DNA from: Biscogniauxia marginata
Taxonomy: Eukaryota > Ascomycota > Sordariomycetes > Xylariales > Xylariaceae
Direction: 5' to 3'
DNA length: 64,000 bases
NCBI GenBank assembly: GCA_022695795.1
Contig: MU404112.1
Coordinates: forward strand, 1 to 64,000
The notes below the pieces were generated by a model. That model had not been told where the DNA came from. It saw only the letters and a program-made list of their open reading frames with translations, and made no database searches. The position numbers and the translations under genes were made by a program. Below are positions 11,651-23,905 of this stretch, in pieces (positions within the stretch are counted from its first letter, which is position 1; every line of letters starts with the position of its first letter).

Positions 11651-12976
11651 TCAAATGCCAGTTTTTTCTAGTCTCTTAGCCAGGGCGTCAATCTCGTCGT
11701 CCTTCAGCTGGGCCGTGGGCTCTTCCTGAATCTCCTCAACATCTCTCACTAGCTTCTCTGCCCTTTTCTCAAAAGAGATCTCCTCCAAATCCTCCCATTC
11801 TTCTTCCTCCTCGTCTGAATCTAGCTCCTCAAGATCGCTAAGGCTATCGACTCCCCAGGCATCCTCATCAACAAGGTAGCCCCCGAACTTTTCCTTGCGT
11901 TCTTCTAGGAGTTCTTGCAGGGACAGAATTGATTCGTCGTCCTCGGAGAACTTGTTTCCGTTCAGCTCGATCCTTTTCAGGCCCGGCAGCGTATCTTTTA
12001 CAGCTTCGGCCAGACGTTTGAGACCCGCTGTGGTGATGTCGTTGTACTGTAAACGAAGTATTTCAAGATCCTTGTTTTTGCCCTTAGAGAGCGCATTAGC
12101 AAGAAGGACACCCCCCTTGGCGCTGAGAAGCGAGTCGCCGATACCGAGCTCTTGTATATTAGTCCAAAGTGGAACGACCTCGGCCAGGGTGCGCGCGCCT
12201 TCGAAGGTCAAAGTGTTGTCTTGCAAGTCTAGGACTTTCAGCTCCGTAGCATGGTTAAGGCCCTCGCCGAGTAGTAAAGACATGCCGTCCGGTCGAATGC
12301 CATTTTGGATCATCTTGATTTCTTTGATCTTGTTGTGAAGACGGAAGGCCTTGGCCCAAGCGCGCATGCTCCCACTCTCGAGGCGGTTCCGACCGCAAAT
12401 GACGGTCTCGAGGTATGGCACATCCTGTCCAGCCTTTCTTGCCTTCTCCTTTTTAGCATGGAGTTCCGAGAGCGCATCGGCCACGTTGCTTCCGGCATCG
12501 GGCCCTAAGCCATTATTGTTGAGGTATAGATGCTGAAGTGGGATATGGTTCGACAGGAAAGCGATTAGAGGCGCCTGGGTATTTAGGCCGAAGGCGTTAT
12601 CGTTCAGGTTGATGGTGCGAAGATTCGGGAGGTTGAGAATTGAAGTGAGGAGGAAAGAGAGAGCGTCGGGGATCTCATTGAGCAGTCGGCCAGTGAATAT
12701 GTCAGCCAAGTTGGCGACCTGGAAAGGCGAGGAATGTTAGAGAGCACCAGCGACAAGGTCTATCGGATCTGCTTGGCGTACCTTGAGGGTCTTCTTGGTA
12801 GCCAAAACCTGACCGAGAAGCTTGCAGGCCTCGACGCCTAGGGTATTACCGAGGACGCGGACTTCCTCGACGTCGTCCATGGCCCGCAGAGGGCCAATGT
12901 GGGCTTCTAAATCCTCGGCAGTATCCAGCTTCAAAACCTTCCCTTCAAGGGAGAAGACTTTGTTGGGCGACGCCAT
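11651..12976 (-). CDS. RNA1: Ran GTPase-activating protein (RanGAP)
   Basis: Stimulates GTP hydrolysis by Ran on the cytoplasmic side of the nuclear envelope, powering nucleocytoplasmic transport. Two exons, 12976-12782 and 12718-11651, join in phase 0 to 420 aa. The body is a run of RNase-inhibitor-type leucine-rich repeats (LRTINLNDNAFG, LQHLYLNNNGLGPDAG, LKVLDLQDNTLT, LEILRLQYNDIT, LKRIELNGNKFS). The C-terminus is strongly acidic (DSDEEEEEWEDLEE), the hallmark of Rna1-type RanGAPs. The conserved catalytic-type arginine lies in CGRNRLESGSM. Start chosen at the first ATG, followed by MASPNKVFSLEGKVLKLD. Family length is about 390-420 aa, so it is complete. Confidence 0.95.
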
Positions 12977-13186
12977 TTTCTAGAAATAGAAGTCAGGGCG
13001 ACGTGGGGACCGACAAAATGTAGCAGGATGCAGCCGCGTGGAGGTTAGAAAAAGTTGGTAGGGTGCTGTATAATGGTGGGATAAAAGAAGGGAAGAGGGG
13101 GAACTCTTGACAGGGACTACCGTTGGCGGGTGTACTCTATAGTGGGGGGAGGGGTGATAACGCTTATGAACAAGGCGCGTATAGTG
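12977..13186. other. RNA1 upstream region
   Basis: Promoter side of RNA1, with a G-rich stretch around 13090-13155. No gene is seen. It passes abruptly into an AT-only island. Confidence 0.4.
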
Positions 13187-13488
13187 ACTTGAAATTAAAA
13201 GTTTAATTGAAGTTTTACTACCTAAATACCTAGTTTAATTATTATAACACCCTTTTTATTAAAAATAATATTAATATATATTAAAAATATTTTTAAAATA
13301 AAACAAAGTTTTATTATTTAAATAATTATATTTAATATATTTTTATAAATAAAAAATAAAATAAAATAAATATTTAATTAATTAAAAATAAATAAAATAA
13401 TTTATATAAAACTTTATTTTTAATACTTTAATATAAATATTACTTTTTATAAAGATTTTTATATTTTAATGTTTTAAAAATTATATGT
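13187..13488. repeat. AT-only island 3
   Basis: About 300 bases, the longest of the AT-only islands, almost free of G and C after about 13250. It lies between divergent RNA1 and the F-box gene. RIP-type decay of a former repeat is the simplest reading; no residual protein can be read. Confidence 0.75.
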
Positions 13489-14320
13489 CTTGTGAGATAA
13501 GCATAAAAATGAAATGGATCGTAGTACCATTCTAGCTTACCTATGTATGTAGGTAGGTACCTCCCGCTGTCAAAGAAGTACCTAGGTACATGTATATGTC
13601 CCCTGCATTTGGTTTATTTCCATTGGCTTTATCCACACCTACACGCGTATTCCACAACTTCACAAATCTCCCAAGTCTTTGCTTCCATCCTCTTTTTTTC
13701 CTCTTCGCTTCGAGTCCTGCCTCTTGTCTACACCCACAAACGGTTCACCCTTTGAAAACCCCGACCTGCCCGATTTATGTCGGTCATCGCATAGAACAGT
13801 TTCAAGTTTTGGCTGTGCATGCCTTGCAACTCACACTCACTCCCTGGAATAAAACCATCTCTTTCTCGCTTCACGATAGGTTCAGGGAATAGTCCGTTTC
13901 TTCGTCGCAGTCATACCGCCACCACTGGATCATCCACGCACCCATTCCGAGTCTTTTCCAGTCTCACACGGTGTTGCGGGTGTCTCGAGAACTCGGTACC
14001 CTTATAAACTACCAAGCATTCATGGCCCTGGTAAATCTGCTCGCTTATCCTTTGCTTCTCATCATTGCAAGACGCTAAAGGAGCCGCATTTTCCTTGGAA
14101 AGTGTGACTAGCCTTGAGGCCATTGTTTATTTTCCGAGTCTTTACATTACTCCCTAATGTCCGACAAGTGTTCATTGATTTCTCTCTTGTTTGTTTGTTT
14201 GTTTGTTTGTTTGCTTGCTTGCTTGCTTGCTAGCTATTTGCGTTTGTGCTCTTCCTTACCCCTGGTAGTCACTGCTGCTAGCTATCTGTAGCACGGTCAA
14301 ATACCTCTCTATCAAGTCGC
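13489..14320. other. Upstream region of the F-box gene
   Basis: It holds a TAGGTACC cluster (about 13536-13590), pyrimidine-rich sequence and a compound tetranucleotide repeat (TTTG)n(CTTG)n at about 14188-14230. Open frames at 13543-14123 overlap each other in several frames and show no family features, so I treat the stretch as the 5' leader/promoter. Confidence 0.5.
14188..14230. repeat. (TTTG)n(CTTG)n microsatellite
   Basis: Five or so TTTG units pass directly into four CTTG units, about 100 bases upstream of the F-box gene start. It lies in the probable leader or promoter. Confidence 0.9.
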
Positions 14321-17300
14321 ATGAGACCAGTCAACCCTATGGCCATGGGCAGCAGTGAACCAGCTGAGGGTTCTACTCATTCGAAGTTGACTGTTGATTT
14401 TCCATTTGTCTGGCAAGCAGAAGACGGCGGCCGCGGCTTAGCCTCCCGTCTTGCTAATCATGACGAGATCGCCTTTAGCTCTACTAATACTGAGGGGCCC
14501 CCTCCTTCAGATGTTTCCATGTGTGATCCCGATTTAAACTCCGAGGAAGAGGACAAGCATAGACAGTATACCTCTACTGCCCATGGTTATGATTATATCC
14601 AACCTTCGTCCTCCGTCCCCTTGGCAGTTGAAGAAGCTATCACACTGGCAATTCAGCCCGAGTCTCAGAAGCGGAACTCCTCACCACTTGCCCATGAGAC
14701 ATCTACTATCACTGTCCCGAGTAAGAAAGCCAAAATAGGTGGGAAAGGCCTTGGCCGGCCAATGTCTACAGGTGCTTGCCCGTCAGACAAGTCTCTCTTG
14801 CCTGCTGAAATCTGGCATCGCGTTTTCACTTTCGTTCCTCCAAAGGCTTTAGGCAATTTGTTATGTACCAACAAATTGTTCAATATCTATCTTGACCCTT
14901 CATCCTCTTTCCACTCTAGCTTTCCAACCTCTCGGTCCCAGAGTCACATCTCCACGTTGAAGCCGGACGCTATTTGGCAAGCTTCAAGGAGGAGGCATAT
15001 CTTGCACAAGATGCCCACCCCCTTGAAAGGAAAGACCGAGCTTGATATGTGGCGCCTTGCTTGTCCGAGAAGATGCCAATTTTGTGGACAGGGCAAACCT
15101 TTTACGCCCTCTTCATCCAGTGATCAATGGCGTTGCGGTCCCGGACCTGACGGAATTCGGACGATTTGGACCTTCGGTCTGACTAGCTGCGCGAAGTGTC
15201 TCGAGGAGAGGACTATGAAGGTATGTATATCCCTGTAACCTTGTAGAGAGCGCATAGTGGCCTAACATAATAAAAGGAAATTAGCGTGCTACTCTCCCCT
15301 TCGATACCATCCTTGTTGATGTCCGCGCTTCCTTTTGTACTTACCACCAACGATATGCATATCGTTCCATCAACTATGCTTCAGACTGGACAGATCTCTC
15401 CAGGGTTGCAGGTGACTAAGATTTTCCTCTCTGCCTCTATAGAAAAGTTGCGACATGAGTTTCTCTCAGTCAAGGAAATGGGTGAGGCCACAGTAGAGGA
15501 ATGGCTCAAGGGCCTCGATAATCGTGGGAAAGAGCACCGTAACGATGCGTTGCGGTGGGAAAAATGGGAATTATCCAGAGGAGCTGTTCAAATGCAAAGT
15601 CTGCTGTCTCTGAATTGCACACAAAACCCACCACCTACGGTTGATGACGATCTAATATCCTGGAAAGCGTCTTTACCGGCTAGTAGCCTATACCTAAATT
15701 CGAAGCCCAAAGCTCGTCAGGATCTCCAAGACCAAGACGCCGACTCATCAAACTCTTTGTCTCGTAAGTGATTATAACCTTGTGTTCTGTACAGCATGAG
15801 CTTACCTGGATTACTAGGAGATAAGTCCCTTTTTCAGAATGGTGCGCAGGCTGATCCACCTCGTACCAGGACGCGTGAAGAGGCTCTAGAACTCAAGGCA
15901 GCCCGGCGTGCCGAAATCGAACGAAGAGCACTGGAGCTTGAGCCACCGTTGCCAGCCAATGTATTGGCTCATGTTCCTGCATTCAAAGCAGCGATCCAGA
16001 TAACCTCTCCCCTTGACGATAATGCATGGAACTTGCTAAAGCCTCGATTGCTTGTGCAGAGGGCGAACGCAGAACAACAGGAACAACGAGAGCAGGAAAT
16101 TACTATACACTCTAGAGTTGCTCGGGAGAGGCTAGAGCAACGACGTAACGCTGAAGGAACAAGCATAGAAGCAAAACAGCTTATAGATAAGGACTGGGAC
16201 GATATTCAAGGCCCTCTTCGTGCACAAATCGCTGCGTATGCTGACGATATCATCCGCGACGGATGGAATGACGGGCGGAAAGTCAACAAAGAGAACTGTC
16301 CACAGTTTGCAGCTGAAGTCCTCCTCTATGTTCGCAGGACATTCTATAAGGGAATTGCTGAAGACGCTGCTGTGGCTCATAGCGTAGGTCAGGAGCCTGT
16401 CCAGGATCCTCCAGAAGGACCTTTCACAAGAAAGCTCACACTTGAAAACATGAAATGGCTGTTTGATGTCAAGATCAAACCTCGTACGGAGCCGTACCGT
16501 AAGGAGCTATTCTATTGCAACGGTTGCGAGGGCAATTTTAAAGCCTACGGCTTTGAGGGAGTTGTTCAACATTATGCTGCCAAGCATACGAGCGCTCTTA
16601 GTCTGGGCACTGTTGTTGTTCACTGGCGAGCAGAGTGGCCAGAGATCTCGCCCTTCCACCCGGACCCTCGAAGTTTGAAAACTTTACATGCTCAGCAGCC
16701 CGGCCAGCCCTACAAACCATCCGTTTCTCAGAATAGTGCAGTTTTACCTCAACCTAATTATCACACTTACCCATCAAATTCAGCACCCAATTCCTATCAC
16801 CCGCCACTCTATCATAATACGCCCCGGCCTGAATATGACCAGCATGGTTATAATGACCAATTTGGACAACCTCTATCGAACCAGTGTTTATACGGACCTA
16901 GTGTTCATGCACCGCCCCAGCATACATATGGCCAGCCGTATCCTTCTCATCTACCACTGCACACTGTTCCTTACCACCCCATAGGGAGTGAGTACCCAGG
17001 GCCGCATGGGTCTTATTCCAATGTAGTAGCTACGACACCACCGTATCCACTTGCAGGAGGTGCTCAGTATAACCAAAATTATAATGCGCACCAAAATCAT
17101 CCTCATTTTAATGTCCAGCTCTCTGGCGGTCCCCTCGCTGACCGGTATCGGATTCAGCTTGAAGATATAGCGCGAAACTCACGAGAGTTGTGGACCGCTA
17201 CTGCAGGCCTAAAAGAACTCCCAGGAAATATCAGGGTCTACGTGGTTTTTCACCACATTGTTAATAAATTTCGATCACGGTTTTTCGAGAGTCCGCCGCT

Positions 17301-19122
17301 ATCTTTGTTCATAGACGGCCTGTCAAACAACAAGGGAATGAGGCCAGTACGCAATGTCAACGGCCTCATGTGCAAAGCTTGTAACCTTGGTTTGGGAAAT
17401 GTTGTGCCTGCCGATCAGGTCAAGAAGACCTTCTCCCTGCCACAGTTGGTAAACCATTTCCAGAAACAACATGCTGAACAGCTCCAGACAACAGATGCCC
17501 CGTTACTTGACTGGTCTGTTGACATGGTCTACATACCGGATCTATCAATCTTATCCAACCTCCGGAATCTCCCGAATATGGATGATCAGAAGTTCGCCCT
17601 GATTTCTGACACGTTTCCTGCAGCAAACTATCATGGCGGGTTTTCGCAGTCCTTCCCTGCCCTAGTTCAAGACCACTGGGCTAATAAACATTCGTATTAT
17701 GGTGCTTCCGTCGACACGACCGTTACAGTGGCCAGTCAGCCTCCCAGGTATCAAACTGTTTCTCATCAACTTAGACCTCAGCGCGAAGCATTGCCGCAAG
17801 ACCTTATTGATGGGTACAAACCGAACGTAGCTAATCTACATTTAATCTCAACGCAAAATGCCCAGTCACATCAGCATAGCCCAAGAATTGTGCATTCTAA
17901 GGAGCGTTGTACTTCCTCTCAGGCAATATCTCAGCATGGTAACTCTAGCCGGACATCTCCGGATGCCTGGCTGCCATCTGGTGAAGCAAGGCCGCGTAAA
18001 CGTAAGGAACGTTCTAAGGATCAACGGAATACGCCTGGACAAAGTTCTAAAAGCCGCAAGAGCGGTGGAAAGTCTTCGACTGCTGGACTTAAAGCACGAG
18101 AGCCTAGTGAGGAAGATACAATGGCAGAGGAAGAAGAGCGTCGTCAGGAAGAGGAAATTCGTGCAATGTGGGCCGCGGACCGTCGAGAAACTGCGCGACT
18201 TGTCTCTACGACTAAAGCCCAAGCATGTGACGACGTATCAAGTCCTCGAGCGGAGACCCCGAACCCCAGGCCTGAAGGAGGCTACGAAGTTCACAAAAAT
18301 CGCCAGTCTCCATCTCTAACATATGCGGTTCGGCCCCAAGCTCATCCACCACCAGTAACAATCAATGACCACGAAGAGATCGACTTGATAGCCGGCTTGG
18401 AATCCCAGCTCAACCGACAACAAGCCTCGTCTGAATACATTGATTACGAGCTGAGGCCTAAAAATACTACTACTTACGAGAGCCAGCCTTTCTATGAACG
18501 CCAAAGGAATCCTCAGTGGCATGCATACGTTGCTGAAGGGTACACAAATGACCGAGATCGTTCGAGATCGCCAATTCAGCTTCGGTACGAGCCGAAACCT
18601 TCCATTGAACAATATCGAGAACGTAGTTCTAGTCCTCGGCATCCAGCACCTGTGTATAGACTTAAGGCAGCTCCCATCTACGTAGACGATGTAGCATACG
18701 GGCGAAATCCTCGCCAAGATTACTATGACGTCCGCGTTGATGAGTCGCACCAATATCAGCATCCACCCAAATATCTGGAAACGTACGAACTTGTTAAGGT
18801 CCGTGACTCCCAAGGAGAATATTTCATCAGGCGACCAATTCGACACGAGCAGGAGGCAACATGTTTCACGTATGAAGATGAACGGCCTGTATACCGAAAT
18901 ACGTACCAAACGCAAGAGACATACTTACGCCAAATAGCATATGATGTTGCCCCCTCTCGCCAGTCCATCTATAATGCTACAGACGCCCCTACAGCTACGA
19001 ATCGGCCACCTATATATGAGGCGGTATCAAGAAACGATCCGGCTGCCCTTGAAGAATATGATCCGAGATTTCCTGCAGCACTGCCGAGTCTGGGTGCTCC
19101 ACGCCAAGTTCAATATGAATAA
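14321..19122 (+). CDS. Very large F-box protein with C2H2-like fingers, 1563 aa
   Basis: Three exons: 14321-15220, 15277-15763, 15818-19122, joined in frame. The second intron (54 nt, donor GTAAGT, acceptor CTAG) is easy to miss because a long frame with its own ATG at 15796 starts inside it; the splice phase fits only the acceptor at 15817. After a disordered N-terminus the F-box lies near residues 157-195 (SLLPAEIWHRVFTFVPPKAL). A CxxC pair (CQFCGQ, CAKCLEE) follows. Two C2H2-like segments are visible, near residue 694 (CNGCEGNFKAYGFEGVVQHY) and near 980 (CKACNLGLGN then LVNHFQKQH). Between and after these is Pro/Tyr/His/Gln-rich low-complexity sequence, plus an acidic Glu/Arg coiled segment near 1240. 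F-box proteins usually hand substrates to SCF ubiquitin ligases; the substrate here is unknown. Confidence 0.85.
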
Positions 19123-20199
19123 CCTGCTATTTTACATACCCACAATGATCCTTTATACTATTCGCGTTTGATCCATCTAACGCCAAAAGCCTGTAATTCA
19201 CTAGAAGCTTCTCTGTAGTGACGGCATTCATGGATCCGCGTGCATCGTGCTAGCTTTTCGATATGGCCAGAACCGTCTCCTTGACCGGTTAACAAGGGGG
19301 GTAGAGGGGGGGACAGAGACTATACTTGATGTGCTCATTGTAGATATTGTCTAGAGATCACCGAAAATCCGGGTGGTTCGCCTTAAGAGATATCGTAATG
19401 GTATACTCCGTAAAATTGACTTTTTTTCTTCGCCCACGTCCTATGGGTTCTTTTAGTACATATTATGTACTGCCGTAGGTCTGCCCGTCAAAAAGTGATT
19501 TCTCTCAGTTGATCCTAAAATTTCAACCGACGGCCTCAACCTTAATCGTCATTACATGGTGTCTTATCATTACTATAACGGCCTCTCCACCAGTGTTTGG
19601 TTCAAGGCCAGCATCGGGCCAGGGGGAGTTTGCCTTCATCGATTCATCGGCTATCAAGAAGATTCGGCGAAGGAAAAGCCGGCTCAAACCAAAGATCGCG
19701 TCTCTGTGTCACAGATAACAGAATGCTCATGTGTCTGGTTATTTGCAGCATCCCCGAAGCCACCCTGTCAAGGGTTATTAAAGCCGACTGCTAGGCTATG
19801 ACGGCGTCGGTGGCAGCTATACGCTCAGGAGTCAACGTGCCTTGAAGAAGATAGTGCACGGCAACCATGGCTATCCAAAAATAAGTCTCCACTGATATCC
19901 TAGCTAAGAGTCATTTGATGATATCGTTTTATTTGAAGATAGATAGTAGCGACATGATCGGTGGCGGCCTATAAGGCCTAGAGAGCTTCATCATAGCATA
20001 TATATATATACCTTACGACAAGAACACCGAGGTGGGGGAGACATGATATATACATCGAGATTCACGACGAAGGAGAATATAATATGTAGCAGCTTGCAAG
20101 ATAGTACCAGAATGGAACATGATGAACCATGAAGTAGAGGCGAAGAGTGCCGAAACAATCCGATTGTATTTTTGAAACCATGAAAGTTTTTCTAAATAC
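19123..20199. other. Convergent spacer between F-box gene and ARPC1
   Basis: About 1.08 kb with no gene I can support. Three overlapping open frames at 19509-19801 use different frames of the same stretch and none resembles a protein family. It should contain both transcript ends. Confidence 0.5.
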
Positions 20200-21413
20200 T
20201 CAGGTGCTCCAGATGACGACCCTGCCATCAACACCGCTCGCTTTACGCCGTATTAGCTTGTGGAACTACTTGAGATCTCGTGGAGATAGGAATAACTTAC
20301 TGCTGAATTTGCTAACAGAGCCGTCGCTACTTCCCTCGTAGACGCGAACAGTCGAGATGGTGTTTTGGTGGACAGTCTTGAGCTGTGTGTCATCTTTGAC
20401 CTTACCCTTTAAGTCCATCTGGCGGAACATATTCAGAGCAGACTCTTCTCGGGCGTCGCCCGAGCCAGGTCTTCCCTTGGCTTCCAGGGTGCCGCTCAAC
20501 TGCCAGCCAGAAGGACCTCCCTGGAACCGGAAGGCCTCGCAGTCGTATCCAGCAGCAATGATCTCACTCTCGCCATTCCAGATCATGCTCATAAACGGCA
20601 ACAGCTGAGTGTTGACGCTAATGACGGCCTGCGGGGGCTGTTCTGGGCCGGTTGGATAGACGACGGTAATGCTGCTGTCGTGGGCAGCAAAAGCAAGAGC
20701 GTTGCCGCTTGGCGAAAATGCAACAGAGTGCACCCAGCCGGCAGAATTGTTGAGGAACTCGCCGCAAACGGTATTGAATGGGAGCCGCTCGCCCCAGACA
20801 CTGGGCTCTGGACGGGCATCGACACCCTTGATGAAACTGGAGAAGACTCTGGCATGGGCATCGGTGGAGCCGGCAGCCAACAAGACCGAATTGGGATGCC
20901 AGTTGATGGTGGTGATAGTGCTCCGAATAGGCTTCTTCAGGTGCTTTGACACCCACCAGTCGTTCTCCTCCTCGAAGTAACAAATAGCAATGACCCTATC
21001 GCCAGAACCAACGGCGAACTTGGTCTCGGATGGAGACCAGCGGACAAACGTAGCTGCTCGGGCAATACGGAGAAGAACGAGGGTCGGTTTGTAGCCGGTC
21101 GAAGAGGGTTCCCAGACAAGAGCATTCCGGTCTGAGCCATGATTGTTAGACTACACAGGCACGATTTCTGCAGCAACGGATGGTGGGCACCTTGAGAGCA
21201 GGTGACGATTCGGCCACTGTTCAGGGCGATATCGACACTAGTGATGGTCTTGTCATGGCCCTTCAGCTCGTCCTTCAGCTTGAAACTGCCGCCGACTCTG
21301 CCGTACAGCTCGACGGTAGAGTCTTTGGCGACGGCCAGCGTCTTGCGGTCTGCGGAGAACGAGTGATCGGCGATGGGCCGGTGGAAAAGATGGTGAACCT
21401 CGGGGGCGGCCAT
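20200..21413 (-). CDS. ARC40: Arp2/3 complex subunit 1 (ARPC1/Arc40)
   Basis: WD40 subunit of the Arp2/3 complex, which nucleates branched actin for endocytosis and patch movement. Three exons, 21413-21191, 21131-20301 and 20240-20200, join in frame to 364 aa. The N-terminus MAAPEVHHLFHRPIADHSFS and the motifs CSQDRNALVWEP, FVRWSPSETKFAVGSGDRVI, SKHLKKPIRSTITTINWHPN and MIWNGESEIIAAGYDC are diagnostic. The final 41-nt exon supplies SGVDGRVVIWST, the last WD blade; without it the open frame would end in unrelated residues. Family length is about 360-380 aa. Divergent from the U2B'' gene with a spacer of about 560 bp. Confidence 0.96.
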
Positions 21414-21977
21414 GATGGGTAGGCTGGGTAGAGAAGGCGGAAACTGTTAGGGCCGGCTCTTGTGATAGGAGTATAGCACTCTACTATCACGTCTGACTTT
21501 GGTGGAGGAAGACAAGCTCCCTACGGATGAGGGACTCGGAAGTAGGTATGTACAAATACTTATGCCGGCCTGACGGAAGTGGGGCCGCGCCTGCGCAGCT
21601 GCGTCACAAGCCTCAGCCACACAGCTATATAATAGTGGACCTACCTACCTAGGTACATAAGGTAGGGCATATGTATGTACATAGGTACCTAGGGTAGGTA
21701 CCTTTCAACACCTGCAGCCCGACCTCAGCTACCTACCTCATATGTACCTACCTAAAGGTAAAGGTCGTCTCGCAGCTGAAGTGGCTGGTACACAAAAGCG
21801 CTAACTCCACCTAAATTTATACGTAAGGTGCTACCAATTGAACCAGCTGGAATTCTAACACTCACATTTCTCCCCGTCTCTACTTGAAATCCACCCACGC
21901 GTATACTTTTGTTGCTGACGGATAGGAGGACGATGCCCGAATAGAGATACCTCGACGATATCGCCTACTTATCCGCA
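21414..21977. promoter_or_regulatory. Shared divergent promoter of ARPC1 and U2B''
   Basis: A 564-bp spacer between two divergent ATGs. It contains a dense run of TACCTA/TAGGTA words at about 21640-21770, including TAGGTACCTAGG-type palindromes. No TATA box stands out. The regulatory role is inferred from position alone. Confidence 0.5.
21642..21772. repeat. TACCTA/TAGGTA palindromic repeat cluster
   Basis: Tandem and inverted copies of TACCTA and TAGGTA packed into about 130 bases, including TACCTACCTAGGTA. The same words cluster in many spacers of this window and I found no comparable cluster in a recognised coding exon. Confidence 0.75.
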
Positions 21978-22746
21978 ATGGCTACTGCCACCGCTACCAC
22001 CGCGCGGGCTCCGCCACCGAAGGCCGGAATCAAGATACCACCAATTCCTCCGAATCAAACGTTAGTTGCTCATGATCCCTATCATTGCAATACATGTAGC
22101 CATGAATGCTGAGTCCTCTTTTTCTCGTCGATTGTAGGCTCTATGTTACGAACCTCCCGTCGGCCAAGATCAACAAGTCGGACCTGAAGACTGCTCTATA
22201 CATGCTCTTCTCCGCCTACGGACCAGTCCTCGATGTGGTTGCCCTCAAGACGATGAAGATGCGCGGACAAGCTCATGTTGTCTTTCGTGACATACAAGCT
22301 GCTACACAGGCAATGAGATCCTTAGATGGCTTCCAGTTTTTAGGCAAAGATCTTGTATGTTTTATGATCGTTTATGTTTTATGCGCCTCGCTTGAAGTGA
22401 TCGACCCTCTACTAATTAAGCACAATGCCTATAGAGAGTCCAATACGCAAAGTCCAAATCCGATACGATTGCCAAACTAGATGGCACATATAAGATACCA
22501 GGATCTGCTACTACTAATGTTGAGATGACTGAGACTCAACAAAGTATCTTTAATGCCCCGGCACCAGGATCGTCGGTCACTTCCACTGTTCCTGCACCTC
22601 ATGGCTTGCCTACGAAACCGGGAGACCGCGCTATTGCTGATGCGTCAAGCTCCGACGCGCGTGGCCAGAAGCGCCCTCGTGACGAAGAGGAAGAGGAGGA
22701 CAGCGACGAGGATGTAGCCATGGAGGAAGACAGCGACGATGAATGA
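21978..22746 (+). CDS. U2 snRNP protein B'' (single-RRM U1A/U2B'' family)
   Basis: RNA-binding component of the U2 snRNP, which recognises U2 snRNA during branch-point selection. Three exons (21978-22060, 22138-22354, 22435-22746) give 203 aa. The single RRM shows RNP2 as LYVTNL and RNP1 as RGQAHVVF, with the family-specific text KINKSDLKTALYMLFSAYGP and VQYAKSKSDTIAKLDGTYK after the third exon joins. The C-terminus is acidic and Ser/Asp-rich (EEEEEDSDEDVAMEEDSDDE). The family in metazoans has a second RRM in U1A and U2B''; fungal forms often keep one. Which of U1A or U2B'' it serves is inferred from the YAKSKSD text and length. Confidence 0.9.
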
Positions 22747-22865
22747 AGGTCTGGTCCTTACTGGTCTGTTAACCGTACTACACTTGCCATGCTTGCTACC
22801 GGCGGTTACCGCAGCGTGTATTACCATAGGTTGCTTTCCATAGGAGGGGAAGAGAAGAAGGGCAT

Positions 22866-23419
22866 TCAACCTTGGCTGACCATAGCCATCTCCTTGGGGA
22901 CAAAGAGCCCGACACATCCTCCAACCAATCCAAGCCACACGGTGAGGTAATCTTCTTTGGAGCAGTTGAAGCCAGCCATGGCATCCCCGATAAAACACGG
23001 ATGGACAAAAAATGACGGTACTCCGGTGACGGGGTGATGCTGTATACTCTACATTAGTCATGAGGTAGATGCAATAAATTCCTTCGAGGAGAACGTATGA
23101 TTGACATCTACAGCACAGGTGAAAAGACCTACATCGATTGAGATGGCGCCAATGGGTTCTTGGTTCCGAAGAGGTTGCTTGAACTGTTCCGGCACCAAGC
23201 GGCGGAAGACCGTATCAATATCCAGGGCCGACTCGTCAACCGGCAGGTTATGTAGACTAAACCAGAGGCATGGCGCACGATATGTCGGATGAAGGTGTAT
23301 CTCGTAATTGACGTAGCCAGATTGGAAAACGGCCCTGGATGACTGTCTGGGGAGAGCATCCTAGGTGGGAGATCTGTTAGTTGCGACGGAGTACTTAGAG
23401 TGGCTCGCACGAGGTAAAG

Positions 23420-23468
<49 letters not shown>

Positions 23469-23905
23469 AGTGTGTGTGTATGAGTGTGTGCATACACAGG
23501 TACGCGCGAGATATGACTAACCATGTCTGAATCTTCCATCTCAATCATCATCTGGTCGGCGTTGGTCGTGTTTCTTGTCCGGGTCGGATATCTTTTTTCC
23601 CTTTTTTCAAGAGGCGGGTCCAAGCCAAGCTTACCGATCTGCGAGGCAAGCTGATGGTCAGTTGCATTGTCGTCTAGCGGCTTGGTGATCTGCAAGAAAG
23701 TGATGCGGCCCCCGTGAGATGTGAAGGAGGTGTTCAAGGCAGTGTGGACGTTAAGCCTCCAGTCTTTCCTCAGGGGGCCTAGGGTGGCTCGACAGTACTT
23801 GCTCTCAAGATAGTGGCATGTCTCGGCGAACTCTCCGTGAGTCAGGTAGGGAAAGCATTGGTAGGCTGAACGACGGTGGGTGGTAGTAGACGAATCCATG
23901 TCCAT
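22866..23905 (-). CDS. ATG10: Autophagy E2-like enzyme Atg10
   Basis: E2-like enzyme that transfers Atg12 to Atg5, needed for autophagosome formation. Three exons, 23905-23522, 23360-23133 and 23039-22866, join in phase 0 to 261 aa. Diagnostic text: LTHGEFAETCHYLESKYC near the start, NYEIHLHPTYRAPCLWFSLH in exon 2, and HHPVTGVPSFFVHPC in exon 3. The Cys of that HPC motif, about residue 219, is the expected catalytic residue. The first intron contains a (TA)n(TG)n microsatellite and has no stop in frame, so a naive reading fuses it into a false repeat-containing protein and loses the catalytic exon. Divergent from the mannosidase gene. Confidence 0.94.
23419..23492. repeat. (TA)n(TG)n microsatellite inside an ATG10 intron
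   Basis: A compound dinucleotide array, about 24 bases of TA followed by about 45 bases of TG with a few interruptions, lies wholly within intron 1 of ATG10 (23361-23521). It is likely length-variable between strains. Confidence 0.92.

Noticed and set aside
15796..15817. ATG at 15796 as start of a separate 1108-aa gene
   Set aside because: It lies only 24 bases after the preceding frame's stop, within a GTAAGT...CTAG intron whose removal joins both frames in phase.
19509..19801. Three overlapping plus-strand frames
   Set aside because: Three different frames of the same bases are open together, so openness is compositional; no motif in any.
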